Positions 43,929 through 51,691 of a DNA stretch of 64,000 nucleotides are shown piece by piece (position 1 is the stretch's first letter; every line of letters begins with the position of its first letter). The DNA is from Streptomyces sp. NRRL S-31. GTDB taxonomy: Bacteria; Actinomycetota; Actinomycetes; Streptomycetales; Streptomycetaceae. Under the pieces are notes generated by a model that searched no databases, was not told the origin of the DNA, and worked only from the letters and a program-made list of their open reading frames with translations. The stretch spans positions 12,362 to 76,361 of the forward strand of contig NZ_JOCB01000028.1 of assembly GCF_000718775.1 (NCBI RefSeq), read 5' to 3'. Position numbers and translations under genes: made by a program.

Positions 43929-43947
43929 GCGTCCAGCGTACTCCTGA

Positions 43948-44047
43948 ATCGAAAATACGTTCCATTCGATCACCGGGGGCCGGGTCGGGGAGCGCCCGCG
44001 CCGCGAGGCTTCCGATACGCGGATGTATTCGATACGTTCCTGTATCG
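43948..44047. promoter_or_regulatory. set of dyads in the alkB-like/tetR divergent region
   Basis: ATCGAA-N11-TTCGAT (43948-43970), CGATAC-gcggat-GTATtCG (44013-44031) and CGATAC-gttcct-GTATCG (44030-44047, perfect) lie between the divergent genes. ATACGTTCC occurs in both the first and third (43956-43964, 44032-44040). They are probable sites of the adjacent TetR protein. Confidence 0.65.
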
Positions 44048-44068
44048 AGCGGAAGGGGCGGTGGTGCC

Positions 44069-44710
44069 GTGGAGCCGGAGCAGGGGCGAGAGCAAGACCC
44101 GCCCCGCCGCGTCACGAGGCGCCGGGGCCGTACCCGTGCCCGGCTGCTCGACGCGGCGTTCGCCGTGTTCGCGGCCAAGGGCTTCGGGCGGGTCACCATC
44201 GAGGAGGTGTGCGAGGCGGCCGGCTTCACCCGGGGCGCCTTCTACTCGAACTTCGCCACCCTGGACGAGCTGTTCTTCGCCCTGTACCGGGAGCGCGCCG
44301 ACCTCATCGCGGCCCAGGTGGCCGACGCGCTCGCCCAGGACGGGCCCGGCCTCGACGTGCCCGCCGCCGTGGACCGGGTCACCGAGGTGCTGCTGCTCGA
44401 TGTGGACTGGCTGCTGGTGAAGACCGACTTCCTGGTGCGCGCCGCCCGCGAACCGGCCGTCGCCCGGGCCCTCCTCGACCACCGGGCCCGGCTCCGGGAG
44501 GCCATCGCCGACCGGCTCTCCCGGGCCCGCGGACAAACCGCGCCGCCCGCCGTCCTGGGCGGAGCGGACGGCGCCGCCCGCGCCGTGGTCGCCGCGTACG
44601 ACGGGGTCACCACCCAGCTGCTGCTCGACCGGGACGTCGAGGCCGCCCGGGCCTGGCTCGGGCGACTGCTCACCGCGCTGCTCACGGACGGCGGCCACGT
44701 CCCCGCATGA
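44069..44710 (+). CDS. TetR-family regulator
   Basis: 213 residues. The helix-turn-helix is TRARLLDAAFAVFAAKGFGRVTIEEVCEAAGFTRGAFYSNFATLDELFFALY (about 25-75), followed by a helical ligand domain of about 130 residues. The only reasonable in-frame start is GTG 44069, with GGAAGGGG ahead. It sits just downstream of two overlapping palindromes that are likely its own operator, and 69 bp before the FAD dehydrogenase gene, which it probably regulates. The ligand may be a steroid-like or cyclic ketone if the downstream enzyme class is right. Confidence 0.92.
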   Translation: MEPEQGREQDPPRRVTRRRGRTRARLLDAAFAVFAAKGFGRVTIEEVCEAAGFTRGAFYSNFATLDELFFALYRERADLIAAQVADALAQDGPGLDVPAAVDRVTEVLLLDVDWLLVKTDFLVRAAREPAVARALLDHRARLREAIADRLSRARGQTAPPAVLGGADGAARAVVAAYDGVTTQLLLDRDVEAARAWLGRLLTALLTDGGHVPA

Positions 44711-44779
44711 CGCGGACGCCTCCCCGCACCACCCCGCCAACGGGCCTCACGAGCACCTTGAGGGAAGGACACACACGCC

Positions 44780-46451
44780 ATGGACGCGGACGTCATCGTC
44801 GTCGGAGCGGGCCTCGCCGGCCTCGTCGCCGCGCACGAACTCACCAGCCGGGGCCGCCGGGTGGCCCTGGTCGAGCAGGAGAACGCCGCCAACCTCGGCG
44901 GCCAGGCGTACTGGTCCTTCGGCGGGCTCTTCCTCGTCGACTCGCCCGAGCAGCGCCGCCTCGGCATCAAGGACTCCTTCGGCCTCGCCTGGAACGACTG
45001 GCAGGGCAGCGCCCGGTTCGACCGGCTCGCCGACGAGGACTCCTGGGCGGTGCGCTGGGCCCGCGCCTACGTCGAGTTCGCGGCCGGCGAGAAGCGGTCC
45101 TGGCTCCGGGGACACGGCATCGAACTGCTGCCCACCGTCGGCTGGGCCGAGCGCGGCGACCTGCGGGCGGACGGACACGGCAACTCCGTGCCCCGCTTCC
45201 ACATCGCCTGGGGCACCGGCACCGGCGTGGTCGAGCCCTTCGTCCGGTACGCCCGGCAGGCCGCCCGGGACGGACTGCTCACCTTCCACCACCGCCACCG
45301 GGTCGACGAACTGGTCGTCGAGGGCGGCACGGCCCGCGGCGTGCGCGGCACGGTCCTCGCCCCCGACGACTCCCCGCGCGGCGCCCCCTCCGGACGCGAC
45401 CGCGCCGGCGAGTTCGAACTCACCGCCCAGGCCGTCGTCGTGACCACCGGCGGCATCGGCGCCAACCACGACATCGTCCGCCGCCACTGGCCCGAACGGC
45501 TCGGCACGCCCCCCGCCGAGATGGTCACCGGCGTCCCGGCCTACGTCGACGGCCGCATGCTCGACATCAGCGCCGAGGCCGGCGTACGGCTCGTCAACCG
45601 CGACCGCATGTGGCACTACACCGAGGGCCTCCAGAACTGGGACCCCGTCTGGCCCGGCCACGGCATCCGCATCCTGCCCGGCCCGTCCTCCGTCTGGCTC
45701 GACGCCCTCGGCCGCCGTCTCCCCGACCCCTGCCTGCCGGGCTACGACACCCTGAGCACCCTCAGGTACCTGCGCACTACCGAGGACCTCGCCGGCCACG
45801 ACCACTCCTGGTTCGTCCTCACCCGGAAGATCATCGAGAAGGAGTTCGCGCTCTCCGGCTCCGAGCAGAACCCCGACATCACCGCCAAGGACCGCAGGGC
45901 CGTCCTGCGCGACCGGCTGCTCGGCAAGGGCGCCCCCGCACCCGTGCGGGCCTTCCTCGACAAGGGCGCGGACTTCGTCACCGCGGACAGCCTGGAGCGC
46001 CTGGTGGAGAAGATGAACGGGCTGACCGGCCGGCCGCTGCTGGACGCGGCCGAGGTGCGCCGCCAGATCGAGGCCCGGGACCTCCAGATCGCCAACCCCT
46101 ACAGCAAGGACGCCCAGGTCCAGGGCATCCGCAACGCCCGCCGCTACATCGGGGACCGGCTCGGCCGGGTCGCCGCTCCGCACCGCCTCCTCGACCCGGC
46201 CGCGGGCCCCCTCATCGGCGTCCGGCTGCGCGTGCTGACCCGCAAGACCCTCGGCGGCATCCAGACCGACCTGGACTCCCGTGCCCTCGGCACCGACGGC
46301 ACACCGGTCGAGGGACTGTACGCGGCGGGCGGTGGCCGGGTTCGGCGGCGGCGGCGTCCACGGGTACAACGCCCTGGAGGGCACCTTCCTCGGCGGCTGC
46401 CTCTTCTCCGGCCGGGCCGCGGGCCGCGCGGCGGCCCGGCAGACCGCCTGA
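44780..46451 (+). pseudogene. FAD-binding dehydrogenase (3-ketosteroid dehydrogenase-like) with 3' frameshift
   Basis: The first 517 codons encode a flavoprotein: VIVVGAGLAGLVAAHELTSRGRRVALVEQE at the N-terminus and VVVTTGGIGANHDIVRRHWPERLG in the middle, ending GTPVEGLYAAG. At 46330-46332 two bases are missing: GGC-GTG instead of GGC-GAG-GTG. The remaining text, VAGFGGGGVHGYNALEGTFLGGCLFSGRAAGR, continues intact in the next frame to the TGA at 46451. That tail forms the second FAD contact, so the shifted product would lack it and run on into unrelated text. It could be a recent pseudogene or an assembly error. Confidence 0.88.
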
Positions 46452-46453
46452 CC

Positions 46454-46801
46454 TCAGCCCCCCAGCAGCTCCGCGAGCACGGACGCGTGGCTCTGCTCCG
46501 GCCGCTTCGACGCCGTCAGCAGCGTCACCCGCCCCTCGCGGACCGCCTTGTGGAGGCCTTCGAACAGCGCGGCGGCCTCCGGGGCGTCCAGCTCCGCCTC
46601 GTACCGGCGGCGGAACTCCTCGTACGAGCCACCGCCGTGGTACCACGTGCGCAGCTCGGCCGACGGCGTCAGCCCCTTCGGCCACTCGTCGATGTGCGCC
46701 GCGTCCTTGGCGAGCCCGCGCGGCCACAGCCGGTCGACCAGCACGCGCAGACCGTCGTCGGGCTCGGGCGGTTCGTAGATCCGGCGTACGCGCACGCTCA
46801 C
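46454..46801 (-). CDS. DUF488 family protein
   Basis: 115 residues: VRVRRIYEPPEPDDGLRVLVDRLWPRGLAKDAAHIDEWPKGLTPSAELRTWYHGG, SYEEFRRRYEAELD and a C-terminal GRVTLLTASKRPEQSHASVLAELL. This is the DUF488/YeaO-like family, small uncharacterised proteins with a conserved Arg-rich DRLWPRG core and a His near the end. GTG 46801 is preceded by GGAAGGGG. The longer upstream frame is not supported. It converges on the frameshifted dehydrogenase gene with two bases between the stops. Confidence 0.88.
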   Translation of the reverse strand: MSVRVRRIYEPPEPDDGLRVLVDRLWPRGLAKDAAHIDEWPKGLTPSAELRTWYHGGGSYEEFRRRYEAELDAPEAAALFEGLHKAVREGRVTLLTASKRPEQSHASVLAELLGG

Positions 46802-47022
46802 GGACGGAGCCCCTTCCGGGTCGGGGACGGTCCTGCGAGAGTACTGCGCCCCGCCCCGCTCCCCGGGCGGCGACGCGGCCGGCGCCCTCGCCCGCACCTC
46901 CCGACCGCCTCACCTACGACTGCGCGCACCCGCCGCACGACGGGGGCCCCGGCGTGCGTCCCTGGGTCCTGCGGGGGCAGGGGGACGGTCCGGGGCCCCG
47001 GGAACCGCGGTGGGGGACCGTG

Positions 47023-47049
47023 CGCCAGGGGTCCGCCGGGCCCCTGGCG
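47023..47049 (-). terminator. terminator after the WhiB-like gene
   Basis: CGCCAGGGG / CCCCTGGCG make a perfect nine-base stem with a nine-base loop, eight bases past the WhiB-like stop on the minus strand. Confidence 0.65.
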
Positions 47050-47056
47050 GGTGCCG

Positions 47057-47308
47057 TCAGCCCGACCGTGGCCGGGAGCGCGCCCGGCGGCGCAGTGCCC
47101 GGCGCTCCAGTTCCGTCGTACCGCCCCAGACGCCGATGCTCTGGTCGGTGTCGAGCGCCCAGTCCAGACACTGTTCGCGGACCGGGCAGCGCCCGCACAC
47201 CGCCTTGGCCTGCTCGGTCTGCACCTGCGCCGGCCCGGTGGTCCCGATCGGGAAGAACAGGTCGGGGTCCTCCTGGCGGCACGCGGCATGGTCGCGCCAG
47301 TTGTCCAT
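47057..47308 (-). CDS. WhiB-like iron-sulfur regulator
   Basis: 83 residues, typical of the smallest WhiB-like proteins. Four cysteines (C10, C38, C41, C47 in AAC...CGRCPVREQC) hold a [4Fe-4S] cluster; IGVWGGTTELERRALRRRARSR has the GVWGG turn and basic C-terminus that contacts sigma factor region 4 and DNA. These proteins respond to redox state or NO and govern differentiation or stress. AGGAG precedes ATG 47308 by seven bases; a longer open frame upstream is not WhiB-like. It is divergent from an MFS exporter gene. Confidence 0.94.
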   Translation of the reverse strand: MDNWRDHAACRQEDPDLFFPIGTTGPAQVQTEQAKAVCGRCPVREQCLDWALDTDQSIGVWGGTTELERRALRRRARSRPRSG

Positions 47309-47535
47309 GGAAAGTCTCCTGGATCGGTCGAAGTCGTCCGTGCCCTGTCGCACGCGTTCGGCTTGCGTTCTCCGGGATCGGGTGACCGGTCGGAGCGACG
47401 TGAAACGGGACAACCGCCGGACGACCGCCCGGAGACCGCGGAACGGGTGCGGGGGAATCGGTTCGGCGCGCACCGATGTTGCTGCGATAGTCAGCTTGAC
47501 GAAGCGAAAAGATGTATCGAGCAACCAGGACATCC

Positions 47536-48837
47536 GTGGACACGAGCGCGAGCAGCAGCACCGAGACCGGTACCGACGCGCCGGCGGCCGGGGCCCCGAC
47601 CCGGCGCGGCTGGCGCCGCTGGGCGATGGACACCCGCCCGCTGCGCATCCCCGCCTACCGGCGACTGTGGTCGTCGACCATCGTCACCGCCGTCGGCAGC
47701 CAGCTGACCGCCGTCGCCGTACCCAAGCAGATCTACGACATCACCCACTCCTCGGCCTGGGTCGGCTACGCGAGCCTGGCCGGACTGGTGCCCATGGTCG
47801 CCTTCGCACTGTGGGGCGGGGCGGTCGCCGACACCGTGGACCGGCGCAAGCTGCTGCTGGTCACCAACACCGGCATCGCGGTGACCTCGCTGCTGTTCTG
47901 GGCGCAGGCCGTCACCGGTCTGGACTCGGTCGCCGTCCTCATGGTCCTGCTCGCGCTGCAACAGGCGTTCTTCGGCCTCAACTCACCCGCCCGCACCGCC
48001 TCCATCGCCCGGCTGGTGCCGGCGGAACAGCTGCCCGCCGCCAACGCGCTGGGCTCGACGGTGATGCAGACGGGCCTGGTGGCCGGCCCGCTGCTGGCCG
48101 GCGCGCTCATCCCGGTCATCGGGCTGCCCGAGCTGTATCTGGTGGACGCGCTGGCGCTGTGCGTGACCGTGTGGGCCGTCTACCGGCTGCCCGCGCTGGC
48201 ACCGCTCGCCCAGGGAGTCGCCCGCCGGGCCGGGGTGCGCGAGATTGCCGCCGGGTTCCGCTACATATCGCGGCACAAGGTGCTGCTGCTCTCCTTCCTC
48301 GCCGACATCATCGCCATGGTCTTCGGTATGCCCCGCGCCCTGTTCCCGCAGCTGGCGGCGGAGACGTACGGCTCCTGGGGCGCCGGCTTCGCGCTCGGTG
48401 TGCTGTTCGCCGGCATTCCGGTGGGCGCGGTGCTCGGCGGCCTGTTCTCCGGTGTGTTCTCGAGGGCCCGCCGGCACGGCTGGATGGTCATCGGCGCGGT
48501 CGTCGCCTGGGGTGTCGCCATCGCCGGGTTCGGGCTGAGCGGCAACCTCTGGGTCGCCGTGGCCTTCCTCGCCGCGGCCGGGGTCGCCGACATGGTCTCG
48601 ATGGTGTTCCGCGGCGCCATCCTGCTGTCGGCCGCCACCGACGAGATGCGCGGCCGGATGCAGGGCGTGTTCACGGTGGTCGTCGCGGGCGGCCCGCGCC
48701 TGGCCGACGTCCTGCACGGCACCGCGGGCGCGGCGTTCGGTCCGCGCGCCGCCGTCGCGGGCGGCGGCGCGCTGGTGGTCGTGCTGATGCTGGTCCTGGC
48801 CGGCGCCGTCCCGGCCCTGCGCCGGTACCGGATCTGA
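47536..48837 (+). CDS. MFS exporter (EntS/tetracycline-type)
   Basis: About 433 residues with 12 hydrophobic segments; FALWGGAVADTVDRRKLLLVTNTG is the loop 2-3 motif. The layout resembles EntS-like siderophore exporters and related putative drug exporters. GTG 47536 has AGGA five bases ahead; ATG 47512 is an alternative in the same frame with a weaker site. The N-terminal 30 residues are Ser/Thr-rich and soluble. It is divergent from the WhiB-like gene (227-bp gap), and no siderophore genes are near, so the cargo is unknown. Confidence 0.9.
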   Translation: MDTSASSSTETGTDAPAAGAPTRRGWRRWAMDTRPLRIPAYRRLWSSTIVTAVGSQLTAVAVPKQIYDITHSSAWVGYASLAGLVPMVAFALWGGAVADTVDRRKLLLVTNTGIAVTSLLFWAQAVTGLDSVAVLMVLLALQQAFFGLNSPARTASIARLVPAEQLPAANALGSTVMQTGLVAGPLLAGALIPVIGLPELYLVDALALCVTVWAVYRLPALAPLAQGVARRAGVREIAAGFRYISRHKVLLLSFLADIIAMVFGMPRALFPQLAAETYGSWGAGFALGVLFAGIPVGAVLGGLFSGVFSRARRHGWMVIGAVVAWGVAIAGFGLSGNLWVAVAFLAAAGVADMVSMVFRGAILLSAATDEMRGRMQGVFTVVVAGGPRLADVLHGTAGAAFGPRAAVAGGGALVVVLMLVLAGAVPALRRYRI

Positions 48838-48845
48838 CCGCCGGG

Positions 48846-48903
48846 GCCCGTCCGCCGCGCTTCGCGGGGGCGGGGCCCGCCCGGCGACGCGCGGCGGACG
48901 GGC
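48846..48903. terminator. 15-bp inverted repeat between convergent genes
   Basis: GCCCGTCCGCCGCGC (48846-48860) pairs perfectly with 48889-48903 around a 28-base GC-rich loop. It lies between the MFS stop and the stop of the convergent cNMP-domain gene and can terminate both. Confidence 0.7.
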
Positions 48904-48919
48904 GTTGCCTCGACCGGCG

Positions 48920-49378
48920 CTACAGCGGGCCCCGCCCCCGGCGCATCGTGTACTGGTCCATCAGCTTCCCGCGGGTCGTCTCCAGCCGGTGGGCGAGGAT
49001 CTCGGCCACCGTCCGCACCAGCGAGAGCCCGAGCAGCGGATCCTCCACGCACAGCGCGAGCACCGAGGGTCCGTCGAACTCGTAGGCCCGTACATTGCTG
49101 AAGGCCACCGCGCCGAAGTCCCACCGGTACGGCGGGAACAGCCAGGACCAGCCGAGCAGGTCGCCCGCGCCGAGCGTGGCCACGGTCACCCGGCGGCGCG
49201 GGGTGACCTCCTGGTCCAGGTGGACGGCGCCCGAACGGATCACCCAGAACCGGTCGGCCGTGCCGCCCGCCTCGAAGACGCGGGTGTCCTCCGGGAAGGA
49301 GACCTCCTTGGCCACCTCCATCAGCCGCTCGCGCTGCGCCTGGGGGAGGGCGGTGAGCAGTTTGATCGCTTTGGTCAT
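48920..49378 (-). CDS. single-domain cyclic-nucleotide-binding protein
   Basis: 152 residues of CRP-like beta-barrel only: IKLLTALPQAQRERLMEVAKEVSFPEDTRVFEAGGTADRFWVIRSGAVHL, GAGDLLGWSWLFPPYRWDFGAVAFSNVRAYEFD and a C-helix (LLGLSLVRTVAEILAHRLETTRGKLMDQY). There is no helix-turn-helix, kinase or membrane part, so it must act on a partner. The WSWLFPPY insertion where CRP has FGE..L..ARSA argues against classic cAMP binding; a Trp-rich pocket could hold another ligand or be structural. It stands alone on its strand. Confidence 0.88.
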   Translation of the reverse strand: MTKAIKLLTALPQAQRERLMEVAKEVSFPEDTRVFEAGGTADRFWVIRSGAVHLDQEVTPRRRVTVATLGAGDLLGWSWLFPPYRWDFGAVAFSNVRAYEFDGPSVLALCVEDPLLGLSLVRTVAEILAHRLETTRGKLMDQYTMRRGRGPL

Positions 49379-49530
49379 GGCGCGGGGCTCCTCGCCGGCG
49401 GAGGTCGCGGGGCGGGGGCTGTGCCGCGTCCCGCATCAGGCTGTCAAGCCCATTTCAGCCGCTGCCGCCGTGCGGGGCACCTCGAAGCAGGCGCCCGGCC
49501 GTCCGCGTGTCGCCGTGCGGGCAGAGAAAA

Positions 49531-49562
49531 GCCCTGGCTGGACGGGGGAAGCCAGCCAGGGC
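49531..49562 (-). terminator. intrinsic terminator with T-tract (minus strand)
   Basis: GCCCTGGCTGG / CCAGCCAGGGC form an 11-bp perfect stem with a ten-base loop. On the minus strand it is followed by TTTTCTCTGC, a textbook rho-independent end. The only gene it can serve is the small minus-strand gene ending at 49670. Confidence 0.8.
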
Positions 49563-49669
49563 CGTCTGTGGTGACGCGGGGAGCCGGGACGGACCGTCCG
49601 GCACGCTCCTGCCTCACGTATGGGTGAACGGTAAACCATTTGTCGGACCCACCGGTAGCGCAAAGCGGG

Positions 49670-49912
49670 TCAAGTGACTTGTTTCACTCCTGTCGCCCGT
49701 TCCGGACCCCGGCCCGGACTCACGATCTCCTCCAGCACCCGCAGCACCGCCTCGAAGGCCCGCGCCCGGTCCGCCGCCTCCCGAGCGCCCTCCGGATCGG
49801 TAGCCGTCAGGCTCCGGGCCCGCTCCCGCCAGGCCCGCTCCTCCTCGGCCGCGTGCTCCCGGCCCCGCCGGATCCGCCGCAGCAACTCGTCCGCGTCCAC
49901 GACATCGGTCAT
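49670..49912 (-). CDS. small hypothetical protein
   Basis: 80 residues, strongly helical and charged: MTDVVDADELLRRIRRGREH followed by a region with AWRERARSLTATDPEGAREAADRARAFEAVLRVLEEIVS. No family is recognised. Support comes from the good third-position bias, a start at ATG 49912 where protein-like text begins, and an intrinsic terminator with a T-tract downstream on the same strand. It is divergent from the RsbW-like gene at 50038. It could be a small adaptor; function unknown. Confidence 0.65.
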   Translation of the reverse strand: MTDVVDADELLRRIRRGREHAAEEERAWRERARSLTATDPEGAREAADRARAFEAVLRVLEEIVSPGRGPERATGVKQVT

Positions 49913-49962
49913 GGTGTGCGGGTACCCGCCCGAACGCCGGTGATGACACCGGCACCGAGGGT

Positions 49963-49986
49963 GTTTGACAGCGGCCCGCGGGGTCA
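49963..49986 (+). promoter_or_regulatory. sigma-B-like promoter of the kinase/sigma module
   Basis: GTTT (49963-49966), 14 bases, GGGTCA (49981-49986) match the Streptomyces SigB pattern GNNT-N14-16-GGGTAY in all but two positions of the -10 box. It lies 52 bp before the kinase start, a normal leader length. Confidence 0.55.
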
Positions 49987-50037
49987 GCCGGAAAGGGAGA
50001 GAGCACCGCAACTCGGGCACCTTCCAGGGAGGAACGG

Positions 50038-50472
50038 ATGCGCGACAAGCCCCGGACCAGCTCCTTGGCCACACCTGCGAAACCCCGCCGCCCGGTGCCG
50101 GGCCGGCCCGCCGAGGCCCGCGAGACGGTCGAGCGCGCGATGACCGAAGGGTGCCGCGCCCGCGCCCTGGCGTGCCCGGCCGAGACCGTGGAGGACGTCC
50201 TGCTGGTCACCTCGGAACTCACCACCAACGCCCTGCTGCACGGCGGCGGCATCACCGGCTTCGACGTCGACGTCGACTCCGGCGGCGTACGGGTCTCGGT
50301 CAGCGACCGCAGCGACGAGCTGCCCGTGGTCGCCCCGGCCGCCGACGAGCAGGGCCGTACCCGGCCCGGCGGGCGCGGCTGGCCGATCGTGTGCCGGCTG
50401 GCGCGGGACGTCAGGGTGGCGGAACTGCCCCGCGGCGGCAAGTGCATCACGGCCGTCGTACCGCTGCGCTGA
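50038..50472 (+). CDS. RsbW-like ATP-binding regulatory protein
   Basis: 144 residues: a basic, disordered N-terminus, then the HATPase fold with N-box VLLVTSELTTNALLHGGGI (about 55-73), VSVSDRSDELPVV and the glycine turn PGGRGWPIVCRLARDV. It likely acts as an anti-sigma factor or a serine kinase of one. GGGAGG precedes ATG 50038. The gene is 234 bp ahead of a SigB-family sigma gene on the same strand, giving the usual regulator-sigma order; a sigma-B-like promoter stands upstream. Confidence 0.88.
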   Translation: MRDKPRTSSLATPAKPRRPVPGRPAEARETVERAMTEGCRARALACPAETVEDVLLVTSELTTNALLHGGGITGFDVDVDSGGVRVSVSDRSDELPVVAPAADEQGRTRPGGRGWPIVCRLARDVRVAELPRGGKCITAVVPLR

Positions 50473-50706
50473 GGCGATCGCCGGAAGTTCCGTTCACCGG
50501 TGTTTGCCCGTTTGGGCGGGGGGCAGGCGGAATTCCGTGCTTCGGACCGGAGGCGCTCGCCCAGCGGGGAACAGTTCGGCTGCCTGGGCCCCCTCCTGGT
50601 GGGCTCGGTCACTCACCCGCGGCGAACCCTGACATCACCGTTCGGGCAGGACCCGGAACCGCTGTTCCGGCTGTGCCCTGAAACCCACGTTCAGGAGCGA
50701 TTCCGC

Positions 50707-51564
50707 ATGCTGACCGACATGTCGACAAACCGTCCCGACGCCCCCGTCACCACCAGCGGTGGCGCGGCGCCCGGCCGGCGGAACCACGACGACGCCCCCG
50801 ACACCGCGGCGCTGTTCGCCCGGCTGGCGGAACTGGACGACGGCCCCGAACGCGACGCCGCCCGCGACGAACTCGTCACCGCGTGGCTGCCCATGGCCCA
50901 CCGGATCGCCGGCCGGTTCCGCGACCGCGGCGAGTCCGTGGAGGACCTGCGCCAGGTGGCCGCGCTGGGGCTGGTGAAGGCCATCGACCGCTTCGACCCG
51001 TCCCGCGGCGCCTTCGAGAGCTACGCCGTGCCGACGATCACCGGTGAGGTCAAGCGGCACTTCCGCGACCGGATGTGGGCCCTGCGGGTGCCGCGCCGGG
51101 TGCAGGAGCTGCGCAACCGGGTCCGGGTGGCCCGGCGCGAACTCACCCAGAACCCCGGCAGCCCCGAGCCCGCCGTCGCGGACATCGCCGCCCACACCGG
51201 GCTCACCGAGGACGAGGTGTCCGCCGGGATGGAGGCGCTGGAGAGCTTCAGCACCCTCTCGCTGGACGCCGAGATGTCCGCCGGTGACGACGGCTACAGC
51301 CTCGCCGACACCCTCGGTGCGGCGGACGGCTCCTTCGACGTCGTGATCGACCGCGAGGCCGCCAAGGAGGGGCTGCGCCGGCTGCCGGAGCGCGAGCGGG
51401 CCATCCTCTACATGCGCTTCTTCGAGGACATGACGCAGAGCCGCATCGCCGACCGGCTCGGCATCTCCCAGATGCACGTCTCCCGGCTGATCAGCCGCAG
51501 CTGCGCCCGGGTCCGTGACGAGGCGCTCGGCGGCCGCCGCCCGGGCTCCGCCGGGCGGCGGTGA
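50707..51564 (+). CDS. RNA polymerase sigma factor, SigB/SigF family
   Basis: 285 residues with region 2 (LVTAWLPMAHRIAGRFRDRGESVEDLRQVAALGLVKAIDRFDPSRGAFESYAVPTITGEVKRHFRD), region 3 (PAVADIAAHTGLTEDEVSAGMEALESF) and region 4 (LPERERAILYMRFFEDMTQSRIADRLGISQMHVSRLISR). It is a stress/differentiation sigma factor, related to but distinct from the one at 8378. AGGAG lies nine bases before ATG 50707; another ATG is four codons in. From memory S. coelicolor SigM could be the counterpart; untested. Confidence 0.93.
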   Translation: MLTDMSTNRPDAPVTTSGGAAPGRRNHDDAPDTAALFARLAELDDGPERDAARDELVTAWLPMAHRIAGRFRDRGESVEDLRQVAALGLVKAIDRFDPSRGAFESYAVPTITGEVKRHFRDRMWALRVPRRVQELRNRVRVARRELTQNPGSPEPAVADIAAHTGLTEDEVSAGMEALESFSTLSLDAEMSAGDDGYSLADTLGAADGSFDVVIDREAAKEGLRRLPERERAILYMRFFEDMTQSRIADRLGISQMHVSRLISRSCARVRDEALGGRRPGSAGRR

Positions 51565-51691
51565 ACCGGCGCGGGAGCACCCCGGCCGAAGGCTGGGGGA
51601 GTGCCGTACCGGGGGTCGCGGACCCGCGCCGGCCCGGACGGGACCCGGGCGTCGCGGACCCGGGCCGATCCGGACGGAAACCCGCCGGCCC

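Noticed and set aside
44780..47707. A 975-residue read-through protein fusing the FAD dehydrogenase to further sequence
   Set aside because: After the frameshift at 46330 the text is Arg/Pro-rich and antisense to DUF488 and the WhiB-like gene; the correct C-terminus is in another frame.
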